Made by a program: the position numbers and the translations under genes
The notes under the pieces: model-generated
The model's database searches: none
What the model saw: only the letters and a program-made list of their open reading frames with translations
What the model was told of the DNA's origin: nothing
Shown: positions 35,601 through 47,117 of the stretch, one piece after another
Layout of the letters: each line of letters begins with the position of its first letter
Numbering within the stretch: position 1 is the stretch's first letter
NCBI GenBank assembly: GCA_033439265.1
Contig: JAVTVX010000024.1
Location: 19,824,501-19,888,500 of the forward strand
Length of the DNA stretch: 64,000 nucleotides
From: Dillenia suffruticosa
Taxonomy: Eukaryota > Streptophyta > Magnoliopsida > Dilleniales > Dilleniaceae
Reading direction: 5' to 3'

Positions 35601-38600
35601 ATTTTGAAGCTTTGTGATCAGCCCATTGTCATCACATCATCAACAAAGACTAAGAGAAAAACCATTCCAGTGGCTGTCTTGTGAAAGAATAGTGATGAAT
35701 CATATTGACTTTGTGTGAAAGAGAAAGTGAGAAGAGTGCTGCGAAACTTTTCAAACCAAGCTCTAGGTGCTTGCTTCAACCCATACAAAGAGCGTCTTAG
35801 CTTGCAAGCTTTATGAGAAGCCGTCATTGACATACCAGGTGGAAGTTTCATGTAAATCTCTTCCTTAAGGTCCCCATTCAAGAAGGCATTTTTTACATCC
35901 ATCTGATGTGAAGGCCAAGATTTAGAAGATAAAATAGCAAGAATGGTTCTCACCATGGTCATCTTAGCAAGTTGTGCGAATGTTTCTTCATAGTTGAGGC
36001 TATATTCTTGTTTATTGCCAAGAGCAACCAATCGAGCTTTGTATCTATCTAAAGAGCCATCAGACTTGAGTTTCACAGTATAGACTCACTTACTACCAGT
36101 GGGCTTAACATTTGGAGGACAAGAAACAATATCCTAGGTATGGTTTTCCTCAAGTGCTTGAAGTTTTGCTTCCATTGTTTGTTGCCGACACTCATGTTCC
36201 ATGGCCTGTTTATAACAAGTGGGAATGGAAATATAAGACAAAGTAGTAGACATAGCCATAGAAAACCCATACCTTTTAGGAGGTTTGTGAGGTCGTGAGC
36301 TTCTTCGAAGAGGAGGTGGATCATTGGAAATGGGTAGAACAAAATCAAATGCCCTAGGAAGATGTGGAGGGACCTCAGTGAGACTTGTAGGAGGATTAGA
36401 TGTAGGAGTGCGTCGATGATAAACATAACCAGGTTTAAACCTTTGGACTGATGTTGGCGACTTAGGAAAATGTGGTAAAGCAGATAAAGAAGGGAATTTT
36501 GAAGTCTGTTGTGTGTTAAAGAAGGGCTGATTTAAAAAAAATGACATTCTTAGAGACATGAGTTCGACGGGCATGAGGATCATAGCAAACAAATCCTTTT
36601 TGAGTTCCAGCATATCCTAAAAAAGCACACTTGACAGATTGGGCACTAAGTTTATTTCTCTCATGTGCAGGAAGGTGAACAAAACAAACACATCCAAAAA
36701 TATGAAGATTGGAATAATTTGGTGCATGACCAAACAAACGAAAGTAGGAAGAATCATTGTTCAAGTTGGGAGATGGTAATCTATTAATCAAATAAACAGC
36801 AGTAGACAAAGCTTCACACCAAAAATGAGAAGGAACACAAGACTCAATTAGAAGAGTTTGAACAACATCGAGAAGATGATGATTCTTTCTTTCAGCCACA
36901 CCGTTTTGTTATGAAGTGAAAGGACAAGAACGTTGTGATATGATCCCATGATTTTGAAAAAAAATTGAAATTCATTTGACATATATTCACCACCTGAATC
37001 AGATTACAAGATTTTGATTTTGGCAGAAAATTGTATTTCAACTAAAGGAAGAAAGACTTTAAATATAGAGAAAACCTCGCTTTTAGACCGAAGGAAATAT
37101 ACCCAAGTAAAGCGAGTGAAATCATGGATAAATGTAACAAAGCATTTGTAATGTTCATGAGAAATTACAGGTGCAATACCCCATATATCAGGATGTACAA
37201 GTTCAAAAGACTTGGTGGTGTAGGTTTTATGCAATGGAAAAGGAAGCATTTTGTTTTTACCAAGTTTGCAAGATGCACAGTCAACAATGTCATTATTAGA
37301 AGAAGTCAAATTTTTATTTCTATGTAAACCAGATTTAAGCAAGACTCGAAGAACATGAGGATTAGGATGTCCTAAACGTTTATACCACACCTGATTATCA
37401 CATTGAACAACATTACAAGCAACATAATTTGACACCGGAGAGGGAGATAAAAACAAAGGAAAGAGACGTCCCACTTTAGGTCCCTTTGCGATCATCTTCT
37501 CAGACACTTGATCCTGCACAAGACAACCCGAATTTGAAAATTGAACACTACAATTGTTGTCAACTAATTGACTAACAAATATAAAATTAGTGGACAGTTT
37601 AGGAAACACAAAAATCAGTATTTAAAGAGGCTGAAATATCACCAACAACTGTGATAGGTAAGGAATTACCATTGGCAGTATGAATCTGAGGATGGCCTTT
37701 ATATTTTTTAACATTATTTAATGGTAAGGCAATGCTGGTCATGTGATTGGAAGCATCAGAATCAAAATACCAAAACTTAGGATTAGAATTTTTGTTACCT
37801 AAAAGGCCTAAAGTAGAAAGGGAAAAAACGATCATTTGTTGGACCATTTCAGGAGTAATAGAAGACTGACTAGGACTAGGGGCATTTGAGGAACCAACGA
37901 GACATTGTAGGCAGTTTCAGATTTCTTTGGAGGCCGAATAGAACAATCTTTGATGATATGTCTTGTTTTCTTACAATAATTGCAGAATTTTTTAGCACAA
38001 TTAGTGGCAATGTGCCCAAATCCTTTGCAACTATGGCACCGGACATTAGTCATATTTCTACCTCCTTTAGATCTCCCTTGAGCAGCATAAGCAATAGGAA
38101 TTAGAGCAGAATTTTAAGCTTTCTGCTCCAAAACAGCCTGTGTAATAAGCCATTGTTCTTCCCTGAGAAGCTCTCCTACACAAATATCCAATAAAGGAAC
38201 TGGTTCTCTGTTCATTAGGTTGGACCTGATTGGTTCAAACTCCCCCTTAACTTCATTAAAAATTGGTCACGCTTGCTAGTCTCATGCACACATTGGATAG
38301 CAATGAGTCCTTCAGGAGGTACACTTGCATACACAATATCAATGTACTTAGTCCAAAGATTTCCAAAGGAAGAATAAAATTCTTGGATTGACATAGTCCC
38401 TTGAATGAGTTGACCCAACTCGAGTTCCAATTGAAACCTCCGTGCTGTATTGCTTTGGTTGTAAATTTTCTTCAAGTAATCCCACATTTCTCTAGAGGTC
38501 TTATAAGGTTTGAGGTTGAGAAGTATGGAGGGTTCTACACTTCCAAGGATCCAAGATATAATCTGAGCATCATTTTCCTTGACCCCATAATTCCTTTTCC

Positions 38601-41600
38601 TTGACAAAGATCTGAGATTGAAATGCCTAGACAGAATAGTTCTTGTCATTAAATTGAACAAGAAAGTGTTCAGATCGTTTCAAAGACATGATTCAACTAG
38701 AAACAAGAACTAAAAGACCAGATCTAAGAAAATAGAATAGAAGAACACGAAAAAAAAGAAACAAATCACTAAGATATTGGAGATAGACAAGGAACCAGAT
38801 ACAAGATGAAATGATCTCAAACTTTTGGTTCTGATACCATGACAAAATAAAAGAGAATTTCTGAAAAAAAATGTTCTGCTCATTTCACTAAGAGAATTAC
38901 AATATATAGACATCAAGAATGATTAAATCCCTTGATCCTAGGGTCAAATATAGTAAGTATAATCAGATCTCTTAGTTCTAGGCCTATTATAAGAAAAATT
39001 ACAGCTATAATTACAGCAAGAATATGTACAACAATAATGAAAATATTTAGAGAGCTAATCAAGGGATATACAGTTATAACAAAACTAAATAAGGAAAGAA
39101 AACTCTCTTTGGGTGCACTGGATTCAAATGGCTGCAAAGACAAAGCAGAAGGTGGAATGTTGAAGGTTTCTATTGACAAAACAAAATAAAGAAAGAAGAA
39201 TATATTGACAATGAGGCCGTAAAATGCTCCTATGCTCTCAATAAGGGGAACTATTGGGGTCGCCTAGTCTATGTTATTATTGAGATCATATTGCGATGCA
39301 CGTCTTCTCAATTTGGTTCTTTGGTGAGCAATTATAATAAGTGTGGTATTTTTTTTTATGTAGATTTTCTTCAACAAACCATAATCCAAAAGAATAGTGT
39401 ACAATTTTGTTCTGCGAAAAGGATTGATTGGAGTTGATTTTTCTCATTTTTTGTTGATTATTTGTATGAATCCACACATGAAGTAAATTGTTTGGCCATA
39501 TAGATATGGTGCTCGTTTAATTTCTCTTGTTTATTTCTAACATATCTTCCTTTTTCTATTTCCTTTTGTTTATTGTCATTAGCACATCGGAAAGTTAACA
39601 TTATATCCAAAAAAAAAGAAGAAAGGTTAACGGTGCGTATGTAATTTTACTGAAATGGTGGATTTTGGACCATGAAATTTTTGGTGTGGTGGTTGTGACT
39701 CTATAAAGGGGGGAAAAGGAGTGATTTTGGGGTGAGGTGATAAGGAATAGGTTGAAGGACCTTTATTACAAGGAGTGTGAGTAACGGAATGACAATAATA
39801 CCCATCACAAAATAAATAGGGTACAAAAAAAGTGTAAAAAGGCTCCTCAGAAAAAGGATGGTGCTGAACTTCCAAAGGAGTGATGACAGTGTTGACCAAC
39901 ACTAGATTCTAGAAGAATTAACTTTACACCAATTCATGCTTACTCCACTTTCAATGGCTGTGCTGTTGAATCTCCTTATGTGTGGCCATGTGATGTGTTT
40001 GTTCATAACAACAACAACAACAACAATCACCACCTAAGCTTTAATCCCAAATTTTAGTATCAGCCATTTGAGAGGCAAATATAGGACAGACAAATGAAAA
40101 AAAAATAAATTTTGAAAGTAAAAATAGAGAATAGCACTAAAAAATAAAAACTGAAAAAGGAGAAATAAAAATAAACTATTCATAAAAACTTAAAATAACT
40201 CCGCCATGGTCGGTTCCAATCCCGGGTAAAAGAAAAGGGTTGCGGTAAGTTGACAATTAGCGTAAAACCGCTTATCAAAACCAAAATGAGAGACAAATAT
40301 AGGAAATTTCTTTTACCCTATCTTTGTCTCTCAAATCGTCGACTACAAAATTTAGGATTATGCCTCAGGTTGTTGACTGTTGTTGTTGTATAGAAACTTA
40401 AAATAATAAGAGAGATAATTTAATTGTTTTGGATTTTTCCACGTAACTTATTTCTATATAGAGTCATCTCATCAATTAAACTCTTGACACTTATATCTTT
40501 ATGAATAACTTGTATCTAAGTTTTCAATGGTCTATCCAGACATTTCACTAACTCTCCTATATCTATGGGCTCGCTCCTCCTTATTGATGCATTTTTAGGC
40601 CTTTGTTGCATATGTCCAAACCACCTTAGGCGAAGTGTGTGTTCATAATATCCATAAAAAAAAAAAAAAAAAAAAAACTTATTAACTTGGCATTGTTTTG
40701 ATTAAAGAAACTATATTCTCTGTTATACCATCGACTATTATTTCCTGTCCTTTGAGTCCATCAAGTATGATGCCATTAAAAGTGTTAGACCCTGAATTTT
40801 CTTTAGAAATAGCAAATATTGCTGGTATATAATATTTAATGCATTAATGAGAGCGAAACTATTGCAATATGAGAGAGAATTTATTGCAAGAATGAACTTT
40901 GTGAAATGGGAGGAAGATTGGAATGGTGAAATCCATATGTCATGTGATTTTTGTAAAACCTCCTGGGCCTGTATATCTAAGCAAAACAAGTGAAAGGTGT
41001 TATTGAAATTAAGGATGCCAGGACAAGAGGGAGAAGTAAAAAGCTACTACTTGTCTTGTTTTAGCTGTTCTATTTTCATATAGCTTTCACAGTTCAGGTT
41101 CACAATGTGTAAAAGCTTAAGATACAATAAAGATTAATACAATGATAATCATAGAAGCCTAACATGTATTTTTCCCCCCTTAAATGCATATCATTTGTTC
41201 ATCTCAATACTATTTCCTGCTGACAGTAGACCAGCTGCTGCTGATAATGGAGCAGCGGGTGAGGAACATGGGCAAGTTGGTCAGCAACAACAAGCTCCTC
41301 AAAGACAAGTTGTTGTGAGGAGATTTCAAATTGCATTCCAGATTGACTTGTTGCTAATAGTGAAGCTGGCTGCTGTTATCTTTTTGTTCAATCAAGATGG
41401 ATCAAGGCAGCGGCTAGTTCTACTAGTGTTTTTTGCTTCTCTTGTTTATCTGTAAGGAGCTAAAAGGCTGATCATATTCTTGCTTTAATACTTTTTAAAT
41501 ATCAATTTTCAAAATATGGTTTTTGTCCAAACTCCACACAAGTAGGATTATGATATGCTTCTTTGGAAGTTCCTTTATGTTACAGAAGCTATTTATTTGT

Positions 41601-44338
41601 TTCTTTATTAGTTGTTCTCTATCTTTCATGTTCATGTGATCCAATCCACTCCTTCCTAAATATCTCATGATTTCATAGTACTAGATGTAAAATAGATAGA
41701 CTTAATGAGTTTTAATTTCACTGTTGACCCATAACCATTGGTGATATTGAAGATTCAAATTCACCTTGACAAATTAGTCCCCGAAAGTTTGAAAAAATAA
41801 GTAAAGAAGTTAGTATTTTTATGTTTATGATTGATTTCAATATTTTTCTGTCCATATTTTGGAATTATTTTGTTACAGATTATGTGAATGTTCCATCTTT
41901 GCATGCCTTCTTATCTTTATTGTAAATCTATTTGCAGCCTAACCTTTTTAATTGCATCACGTGCTGCAGATATCAAACAGGGGCTTTAACTCCACTAATA
42001 AGATGGCTTTCACAAGGCATGCATAGAGCTGCAGCACCTCCCCAACCACGTAGGCCGGCAGTAAGGGCTGATGATATTGCACCTGCTGCACATGTGAGAA
42101 ATGAGAATACTCCCATGCCAGGTTTGTTCCCTCTCTCTCTGTACGTGTGGCAAGTAAACTGATCCTTTCTAGTTGCAACTGATGGAGTATCTAAGCATAT
42201 ACTTCTGCACTTTATTAAATAATGCACATAAGGTGAAGTTGAGATATATCTCCAGAATTATGCTCCCAATGTAAAAGTGGTAGTACATGTAACCAATATA
42301 AATTGAGAAAAAAAAATGTGCTTCTGAGACATTTAATTGCGTAAATATAAAACCGAAGAGGATCTAGAAGGGAAGTATTGGAACTCCTGAATTCAAGTTT
42401 GCTTTCATATGTAGTATAAAGTTGAATTGCAAATGATTGAAACTTTTTGGAAAAGAGATGGTAACCTTATCTTCTCTACTAAAATTAGTGCTTCTTGAAG
42501 AATGAAGTTTTGTCTCTCTTTCTTGGACAAAGAATACCTCTAATTACTTAAAAGTTCAAATCTTCAAATTTATGTCTCTCACATCTCTCTGCATGTGAAC
42601 TTATCTTTTCACTCTCTGTCTCTTCTCTACACTATCTACTTTACAACCTGACATATATCTTTGAGAACCACCTCTCCGCCTTTATGCATTTGTATGTGGC
42701 AAGTTCTAGTTGTCATATAATAAGGATTATGCCACAGCTGATGATTGTGCAGCATATTACATTTTATTATTTCTTGAATTTATAATCGTTTTCTTTGTAT
42801 TATCCTTTTTGTGGAAGAGAGAGAAATCATGGAAGAGATGATGAGAAGGAAGAGAGCTGAGGGACATGAAGTGAAAAATGGAAAGTAGAAAAAGAAGTGG
42901 GTATTTATATAAATTGTTCAATCTCATGACCTGATTATGTCTACTAACTAAATTGTTCTTTGCAGTTTTATACTGACAAACAAATAAATACAATTGAATT
43001 TTAGGGGTAATTTTCAAAGACCGCTGAGAGTGTTTTGGACGTGGTGGAGAAACACCTATTTACTTATTTTATTTTATTTTGTTTTATTTATTATCTTTAC
43101 TTAAGATAAACTATGTTTGTTCTCTGGATGATGTCAACTAAGTTTCTTTCATAGATTCTCCTTGGATGGTCCTTAGTCAGGCTGCAAGTGACACCTCTTG
43201 CATGAAACCTCTTTTTTAAAAAAATAAAAATCATGCATATTTGTTTACCATATATCCTTTTGTCATCCTACAAGATTGTATGTTTCCTTGTGTTCTATTT
43301 CCTTTTCGGTAGAGATAATGCATAATTCTTTTATAGATGGAAAAAGAAACCAAGGTGATATGAATGCGATAAATATGCAATTATGTTCATATCATTGGCA
43401 GTTTTGTAATTGGTTAAATATGTTCACAAAATAGTCAGAATTTTGCACTTTTGTACTTAGAAATTGAAAAGTTTAAACTTGTCCAATTTGTACTAAGATT
43501 TTGGTACTTTTGATCATTTGATGGGATCAATTCAATTTCTTGTAGGTCTGCCTAACCCACCCCACCCCTTCCCCCATCCCGACCCCCCCCCCCCCCAAAA
43601 AAAGAAACTCTGAAAAGCTGAATGTTGAAATATCCAGATGCATGCTTTCAATCTCTTACAGAGAAAACATATACCTGCAAGTTGCTGTTTTAAGACCTTA
43701 AAATTTAGGGCTTCAATGATGCCAAATTGGTTCCTTGAACATGATTTCATTTCAAAGTAGGCCATCTAATGTGATGATTTATTATCGCTATTTTCCACTA
43801 TATTTTCCAATTTTATTTGAGGTATTTGAATGGATGTGGTTTCAATTTTGTGGTTAATAAGTTGGACCTTTGAAGAGAAATAGATTTTCTTAGTGTTTAG
43901 CGCTTTGAACCATTGTCATTTCAAAATCCGAAAAATCACCAATTACCTCTAATTATTATACCGTTGGCGCCTTGTTTATTGAAAAGATGTAGTATCTTTA
44001 GCATCCATTAATATTTCTGATATTATTATTTGCCTGCTAAAAAGTAATATACTTCGGTGCATTTGTCGGATGGAAAATTTTCTGTGTGCAGAAATATCAA
44101 ATTGAGGTGTTTAAGATTAATCACTGGTTGTGTTTGTAAAGCAGAGGGGCAGCCTGGAGTTGAGAATGAGAATCGTGGGGGAGATGAGGATAATCCGTTG
44201 CTTGAGAATGAGGGTGGCGGGGTTGGAGCAGTTGAGGGCAACGGTGGTAATCAATGGTGGGGAATTGTAAAAGAAATCCAGATGATCGTTTTTGGATTTA
44301 TAACATCCCTGCTCCCTGGATACCGTAATATGGATTAG
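32574..44338 (+). CDS. HERPUD-like ER membrane protein, five exons, 274 residues (no UBL domain)
   Basis: Joining exons at GT-AG borders gives 825 bases: 274 codons and a TAG. The N-terminal third is polar and Pro/Gly-rich. At about 120-139 a hydrophobic segment (DLLLIVKLAAVIFLF) is joined by the short loop NQDGSRQR to a second one (LVLLVFFASLVYL, about 148-160), a likely membrane hairpin. YQTGALTPLIRWL and a Pro-rich, then acidic region follow. The tail WWGIVKEIQMIVFGFITSLLPG ends the protein. Animal HERPUD, an ER protein of the HRD1 degradation complex, has the same hairpin and a tail with FFASLLP, but begins with a ubiquitin-like domain absent here. Role in ER-associated degradation is inferred. 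The ATG is the first in an open leader and is in frame with exon 2. Confidence 0.85.
32730..32911 (+). CDS. HERPUD-like gene, exon 2
   Basis: Follows acceptor ATGTAG and ends CCCAC before donor GTAAGT (phase 2). Encodes VPGIGDVNVLGMIYPGL and GIYAVPVIPFMG, a Gly/Pro-rich hydrophobic stretch that does not look like a membrane helix. Confidence 0.85.
34403..34703 (-). repeat. copia 2 left (3') LTR
   Basis: 301 bp. Followed inward by a pyrimidine run (TCCCCCCTCAAA) that is the polypurine tract on the minus strand. About 70 bases shorter than its partner because one internal segment is missing. Confidence 0.9.
34740..35183 (-). pseudogene. copia 2 RNase H
   Basis: SDAYWAGCP (for the usual SDADWAGCP), RKST, LISWKCKKQ and AEYRAMS are seen with stops between them; the C-terminal HIEADCHYRE and DVFTKVLT close the polyprotein. 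Confidence 0.8.
35184..36076 (-). pseudogene. copia 2 reverse transcriptase
   Basis: The first frame has YKARLVALGNKQE, QMDVKNAFLNGDL, LYGLKQAPRAWFEKF and the catalytic FVDDVM; the second continues with HLTYFLGPEV and YRQLVGSLIYLTITRPDIS. A frame change lies between them. Confidence 0.88.
36516..37609 (-). pseudogene. copia 2 integrase
   Basis: GAG-pre-integrase segment (YKRLGHPNPHVLR, DCASCKLGK), integrase core with HPDIWG (first catalytic Asp) and FIHDFTRFTWVYFL, then a break. A second frame carries AERKNHHLLDVVQTLL (beginning near the Glu of the triad) and the C-terminal RLFGHAPNYSNL and FGCVCFVH. Confidence 0.85.
37599..37847 (-). pseudogene. copia 2 protease
   Basis: Active-site region reads YFDSDASNHMTS; the usual DSGAS has Gly changed to Asp, which should destroy aspartic protease function. 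Downstream TANGNSLPITVVGD fits the rest of the domain. Confidence 0.8.
37832..38689 (-). pseudogene. copia 2 gag with two zinc knuckles
   Basis: Starts at ATG 38689 (MSLKRSEHF) but meets an in-frame TAG after about 18 codons. A later frame (38215-38661) has ILGSVEPSILLNL and YKTSREMWDYLKKIYNQ, typical of the copia gag (UBN2-like) domain. A third frame carries CHSCKGFGHIATNC and CNYCKKTRHIIKDC, two knuckles. Such double knuckles help nucleic-acid packaging. Confidence 0.85.
38828..38839 (-). promoter_or_regulatory. copia 2 primer binding site
   Basis: Minus strand TGGTATCAGAAC, one base off the standard TGGTATCAGAGC, abutting the LTR. Confidence 0.85.
38840..39210 (-). repeat. copia 2 right (5') LTR
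   Basis: 371 bp. It contains a segment (about 39104-39170, with GGGTGCACTGGATTC) lacking in the left LTR, which therefore lost it. Confidence 0.9.
39216..39999. other. intron 2 sequence right of copia 2
   Basis: No exon evidence. A 91-codon minus-strand frame (39627-39902) is open but has no recognisable domain. Confidence 0.4.
40000..40660 (-). mobile_element. RTE-type LINE remains in intron 2
   Basis: Starts with (ACA)n followed by CACCTAAGCTTTAATCCC, the common 3' tail of plant RTE LINEs. At about 40640-40560 the minus strand reads LRWFGHMQQRPKNA, matching the C-terminal end of RTE reverse transcriptase, which usually contains LRWFGHVQRRP. The phrase TCGGTTCCAATCCCGGGTAAAAG in between is also typical of these copies. 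A poly(A) run lies at 40660. Confidence 0.6.
41227..41451 (+). CDS. HERPUD-like gene, exon 3 (membrane hairpin)
   Basis: Acceptor TGACAG, donor GTAAGG (phase 2). Carries the Gln-rich linker, VVVRRFQIAFQIDLLLIVK and the loop NQDGSRQR: the most family-specific part of the protein. Confidence 0.9.
41970..42121 (+). CDS. HERPUD-like gene, exon 4
   Basis: Acceptor GCTGCAG, donor GTTTGT (phase 1). Encodes YQTGALTPLIRWLSQGM and the Pro/Arg-rich PPQPRRPAVRADD. Confidence 0.88.
42122..44144 (+). other. intron 4 (2.0 kb)
   Basis: No coding content. A long C-run followed by A-run lies near 43575-43605; such runs are hard to sequence. Confidence 0.75.
44145..44338 (+). CDS. HERPUD-like gene, exon 5 and stop
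   Basis: Acceptor AAGCAG. Encodes the acidic GGDEDNPLLENEGG linker and the C-terminal WWGIVKEIQMIVFGFITS and LLPGYRNMD, then TAG. A likely poly(A) signal variant (AATAAG) lies about 100 bases downstream. Confidence 0.88.
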
Positions 44339-45100
44339 TTCACATTGTACACCTTCCAAAATGCAGAGTGGCAAATTAAGTTTGGCATTTGCTTCTCTCT
44401 GTTGTAAATTTATGTTCTTTTACTGTGAGTTAAAATTTGCTACAATAAGAACCATTTCGATTTGATTTTCTAGTGATTTAATTTCTCCCCCCTCCCCCCC
44501 CCCCCAAAAAAAAAAAAACTATGGGGGTTCCTCTTTTAGGGGTAATAACTGCTCTTGCTTTTGTAATGTGGTTGCACTCCTCAATCTTCCACTCAGATGT
44601 TAGTTTATCACTAGATTTTGAATTTCAAGACCTAGACAATATATAAGATACATAAAACCCTAATATTACATTTGGTAGGAAGGAGAAGGAAATAAGAATT
44701 AACATAGTTGTTCACCTTTATCGACGTGAGTTGATTCAATTGGATGTGGAGTTGAATTTTTTTAATTATGATCGAGATTCGACTTTTGCTAGAAACATTG
44801 GGTTTTTATGTGTATGGAGTATTTTTCGTTGAGAGATTTGTTTTCCGAGAAGGAGTCATTATCTTTGTCAGTTTGGATTAGTCAGAATAAAATCTTAAAT
44901 ATCTTACGGTAGTGTTTAAGACATGATAGAAAAAAAAAAAAAAAGAAAAAAAATTGTTCACCCTTGTCATAAGAGAGTGAGCGGCAATATAGGAGCTCCT
45001 CTGTGCATTTATTAGGTTACCACACATTGGTTAAAACTTGTGTGTTTGTGTAATGAATACGATTTTGGTGCAATTATTTAACTCACGGTGGGTCTACTCC

Positions 45101-45136
<36 letters not shown>

Positions 45137-45914
45137 AGGTTCCAGGCTCTTCTCTCGAGGCATTGATGGAGAAGAGAAAGAGAGAGAGAGAGAGAATATC
45201 AAAAGGGCGGATGAGAGGGGGGTAAGTGAATTTGTCAATTGCCGCTGCTGCACTCATGGGGAGGTTCTCTTTCGGCTCTTCTATCGAGGTCCGACAAAAT
45301 CTGCTTTTCTAATTAAATGCAACGTCCAAATCTCTCTCTCTCTCTCTCGCTCTCCCTCCCTAGGCTGTATTGAATAGGGTTGTTAGGCTTCCAGTTGTAG
45401 ACCCACGCTCTTCTAGTCCTCCTATGTCTGAAGGGCCTCACCTCATTTTGATTGAAATGGTGTTCACTTCCCTCGAACGAGACCAGGGTCATTCATTACA
45501 TCAACGATAGATATGTAATTAATTTTCAGGATATGGGGTATTTGCTCCCTCGTGCTATTTCAAAATTTTCTATCGGTGGTATTTGATTTTTTTTTTTTTT
45601 TTTTATATTTTATCATCGAGAATTTTACGTTATTAATCTAATTCGAATATTATAACATTTATTTTTAAGAGTAAATTTTTATAAATTTTTTTTTATTATT
45701 TTTAAAATTTGAATTCAAAATTTTTATTTAAAGAGATAAAGTGTTTTTCATCGCTTAATATAAAAAGGTTTGATATCATTAGGTCGTATTTGATGAATGA
45801 CAAGAAGTATGCCTGATGGTTCTTATCACATTACATTGCCCAAATCTTCAAAAACCTCTCATTAAGGTAGAGAACGAAGATTCACATGGCTAGAGCCTTC
45901 AAAGCATACATACA

Positions 45915-45962
<48 letters not shown>

Positions 45963-47006
45963 AAGTCTTCCCGGTGGCACTATGCTTTGCTTTGGCTAGG
46001 GCAATGTCCCATTACTTCCATCTGTTTCCATAAAAGGCTGCGAATCATATTCTCCGGAGCTCTATGGAATGATCCCCTTTGACCATCCTAAGCTCTACTA
46101 GACTACTGCGATTCAATGATGAGTTGCACCATGTGCCAAAGGGGTTTTTCACCCATGATACTAAAATCAAAGGACTTTTAAGAATCTATTAGTATTTGAT
46201 GCTATCAAGTTTTCTTCCATGAAAATTCTTATTTTACTTAATTGAAAACCACGAAGAAAATTATTTTTGTAAAATTTTCAATTTAAAATACTTTTTAAAT
46301 AAAGAATTTTATAATTGAATTTTTTATTTAACTTTTTTACTATTTTAAACAGTTAAGTTTTGTCTCAAACACAAAAAAAAAAAGAAATAAATTTTTTATT
46401 TAATTCAAAAAACGGGGCAAATAATTTTTTTCCAAAAGATATTGGATTCTTCAGAAATAATGGAGGAGGACGAGGAGGGTGGAACCAAGAATAGCATGGA
46501 ATAGAATCCTTTGAATGAGGTCATGGGGAAGAATACAAATCCAATGATATTGACGACCAAGAGTCAGCCATCAAATCAATATTTTGGTTCCCCAAATCAA
46601 ACCTTTTATCTCTAGCGATTATCAGAGTTTCAGTCTCAACACCCCTTTTAGTACTGACACAAAGTGACCAGTCACCATACCCATGTGACCACTCCACTCT
46701 AACGCTAACACCAATCCCTCTCTCTCTCCCTCTCCCCCCCCCCCGGGGCCCGGGGCAAATGCTTTTTTCTGTTAGACAGCAGCGACAGCTCGAGCAGCTG
46801 CTGCAGCCAAAGAAAGAAACCCACCGCAACACTACCCCAAATTCACTACCTTACAAAACATGTATTGTAATATAATAATGTAGGTAGTACAACATTAAAC
46901 TAGTGCATACCCCAAAAACCCGAAAAGCGTTTGCATTTGTATAACCTTGCGCTGCAAGCTACGGTCCTGACTCTTGTGGGTACATCTCTCTCTAGTCTCC
47001 GGTCTC
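44339..47006. other. intergenic region with microsatellites
   Basis: Contains a C-run/A-run (44485-44518), (GA)n at 45100-45132 and 45176-45196, (CT)n at 45325-45350 and a long (CT)n at 45919-45957. A GC-rich patch with GGGGCCCGGGG lies near 46741. A 103-codon minus-strand frame at 46521-46832 is open but unrecognised. Confidence 0.55.
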
Positions 47007-47013
47007 TATAAAG
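47007..47013 (+). promoter_or_regulatory. TATA box of the small basic protein gene
   Basis: TATAAAG, 111 bases before the ATG, leaving room for a leader of about 80 bases. Confidence 0.55.
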
Positions 47014-47117
47014 TTTATCTCTTTTCTGTTTCTTTTTCACCAACTTCTTTGTGTTGCTCCAAAGCACAAACCAGAAAACACAAAGTAGAAAGGTCTTGTT
47101 AGAGATTTTGAGGGAAA

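Larger units (their letters stand above)
34403..39210 (-). mobile_element. copia 2: full-length Ty1/copia element antisense in intron 2, inactive
   Basis: LTRs start TGACAAAATAAAAG and end ATTGACA; target duplication ATGAG at 34398-34402 and 39211-39215. Gag has paired zinc knuckles; protease, integrase, reverse transcriptase and RNase H follow in copia order on the minus strand. Frameshifts and stops occur in every domain, including a stop soon after the gag start. Because it is antisense, its own poly(A) signals would not read with the host gene. Confidence 0.93.
32912..41226 (+). other. intron 2 (about 8.3 kb), enlarged by a copia element and LINE remains
   Basis: Canonical ends GTAAGT and CAG. 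Beside copia 2 (34403-39210) and RTE-type pieces (about 40000-40660) it holds unassigned sequence, some coding-like only by chance. Its length is exceptional next to the other introns of the gene (84, 518 and 2023 bases). Confidence 0.8.

Noticed and set aside
39627..39902. Minus-strand 91-codon frame inside intron 2
   Set aside because: No domain, Pro/His-rich, and lies in intron sequence without splice links.
46521..46832. Minus-strand 103-codon frame with RVEWSHGYGDWSLC
   Set aside because: No recognisable domain, crosses a C-run/G-rich tract, and no start context or TATA box; could be a relic but is not supported.
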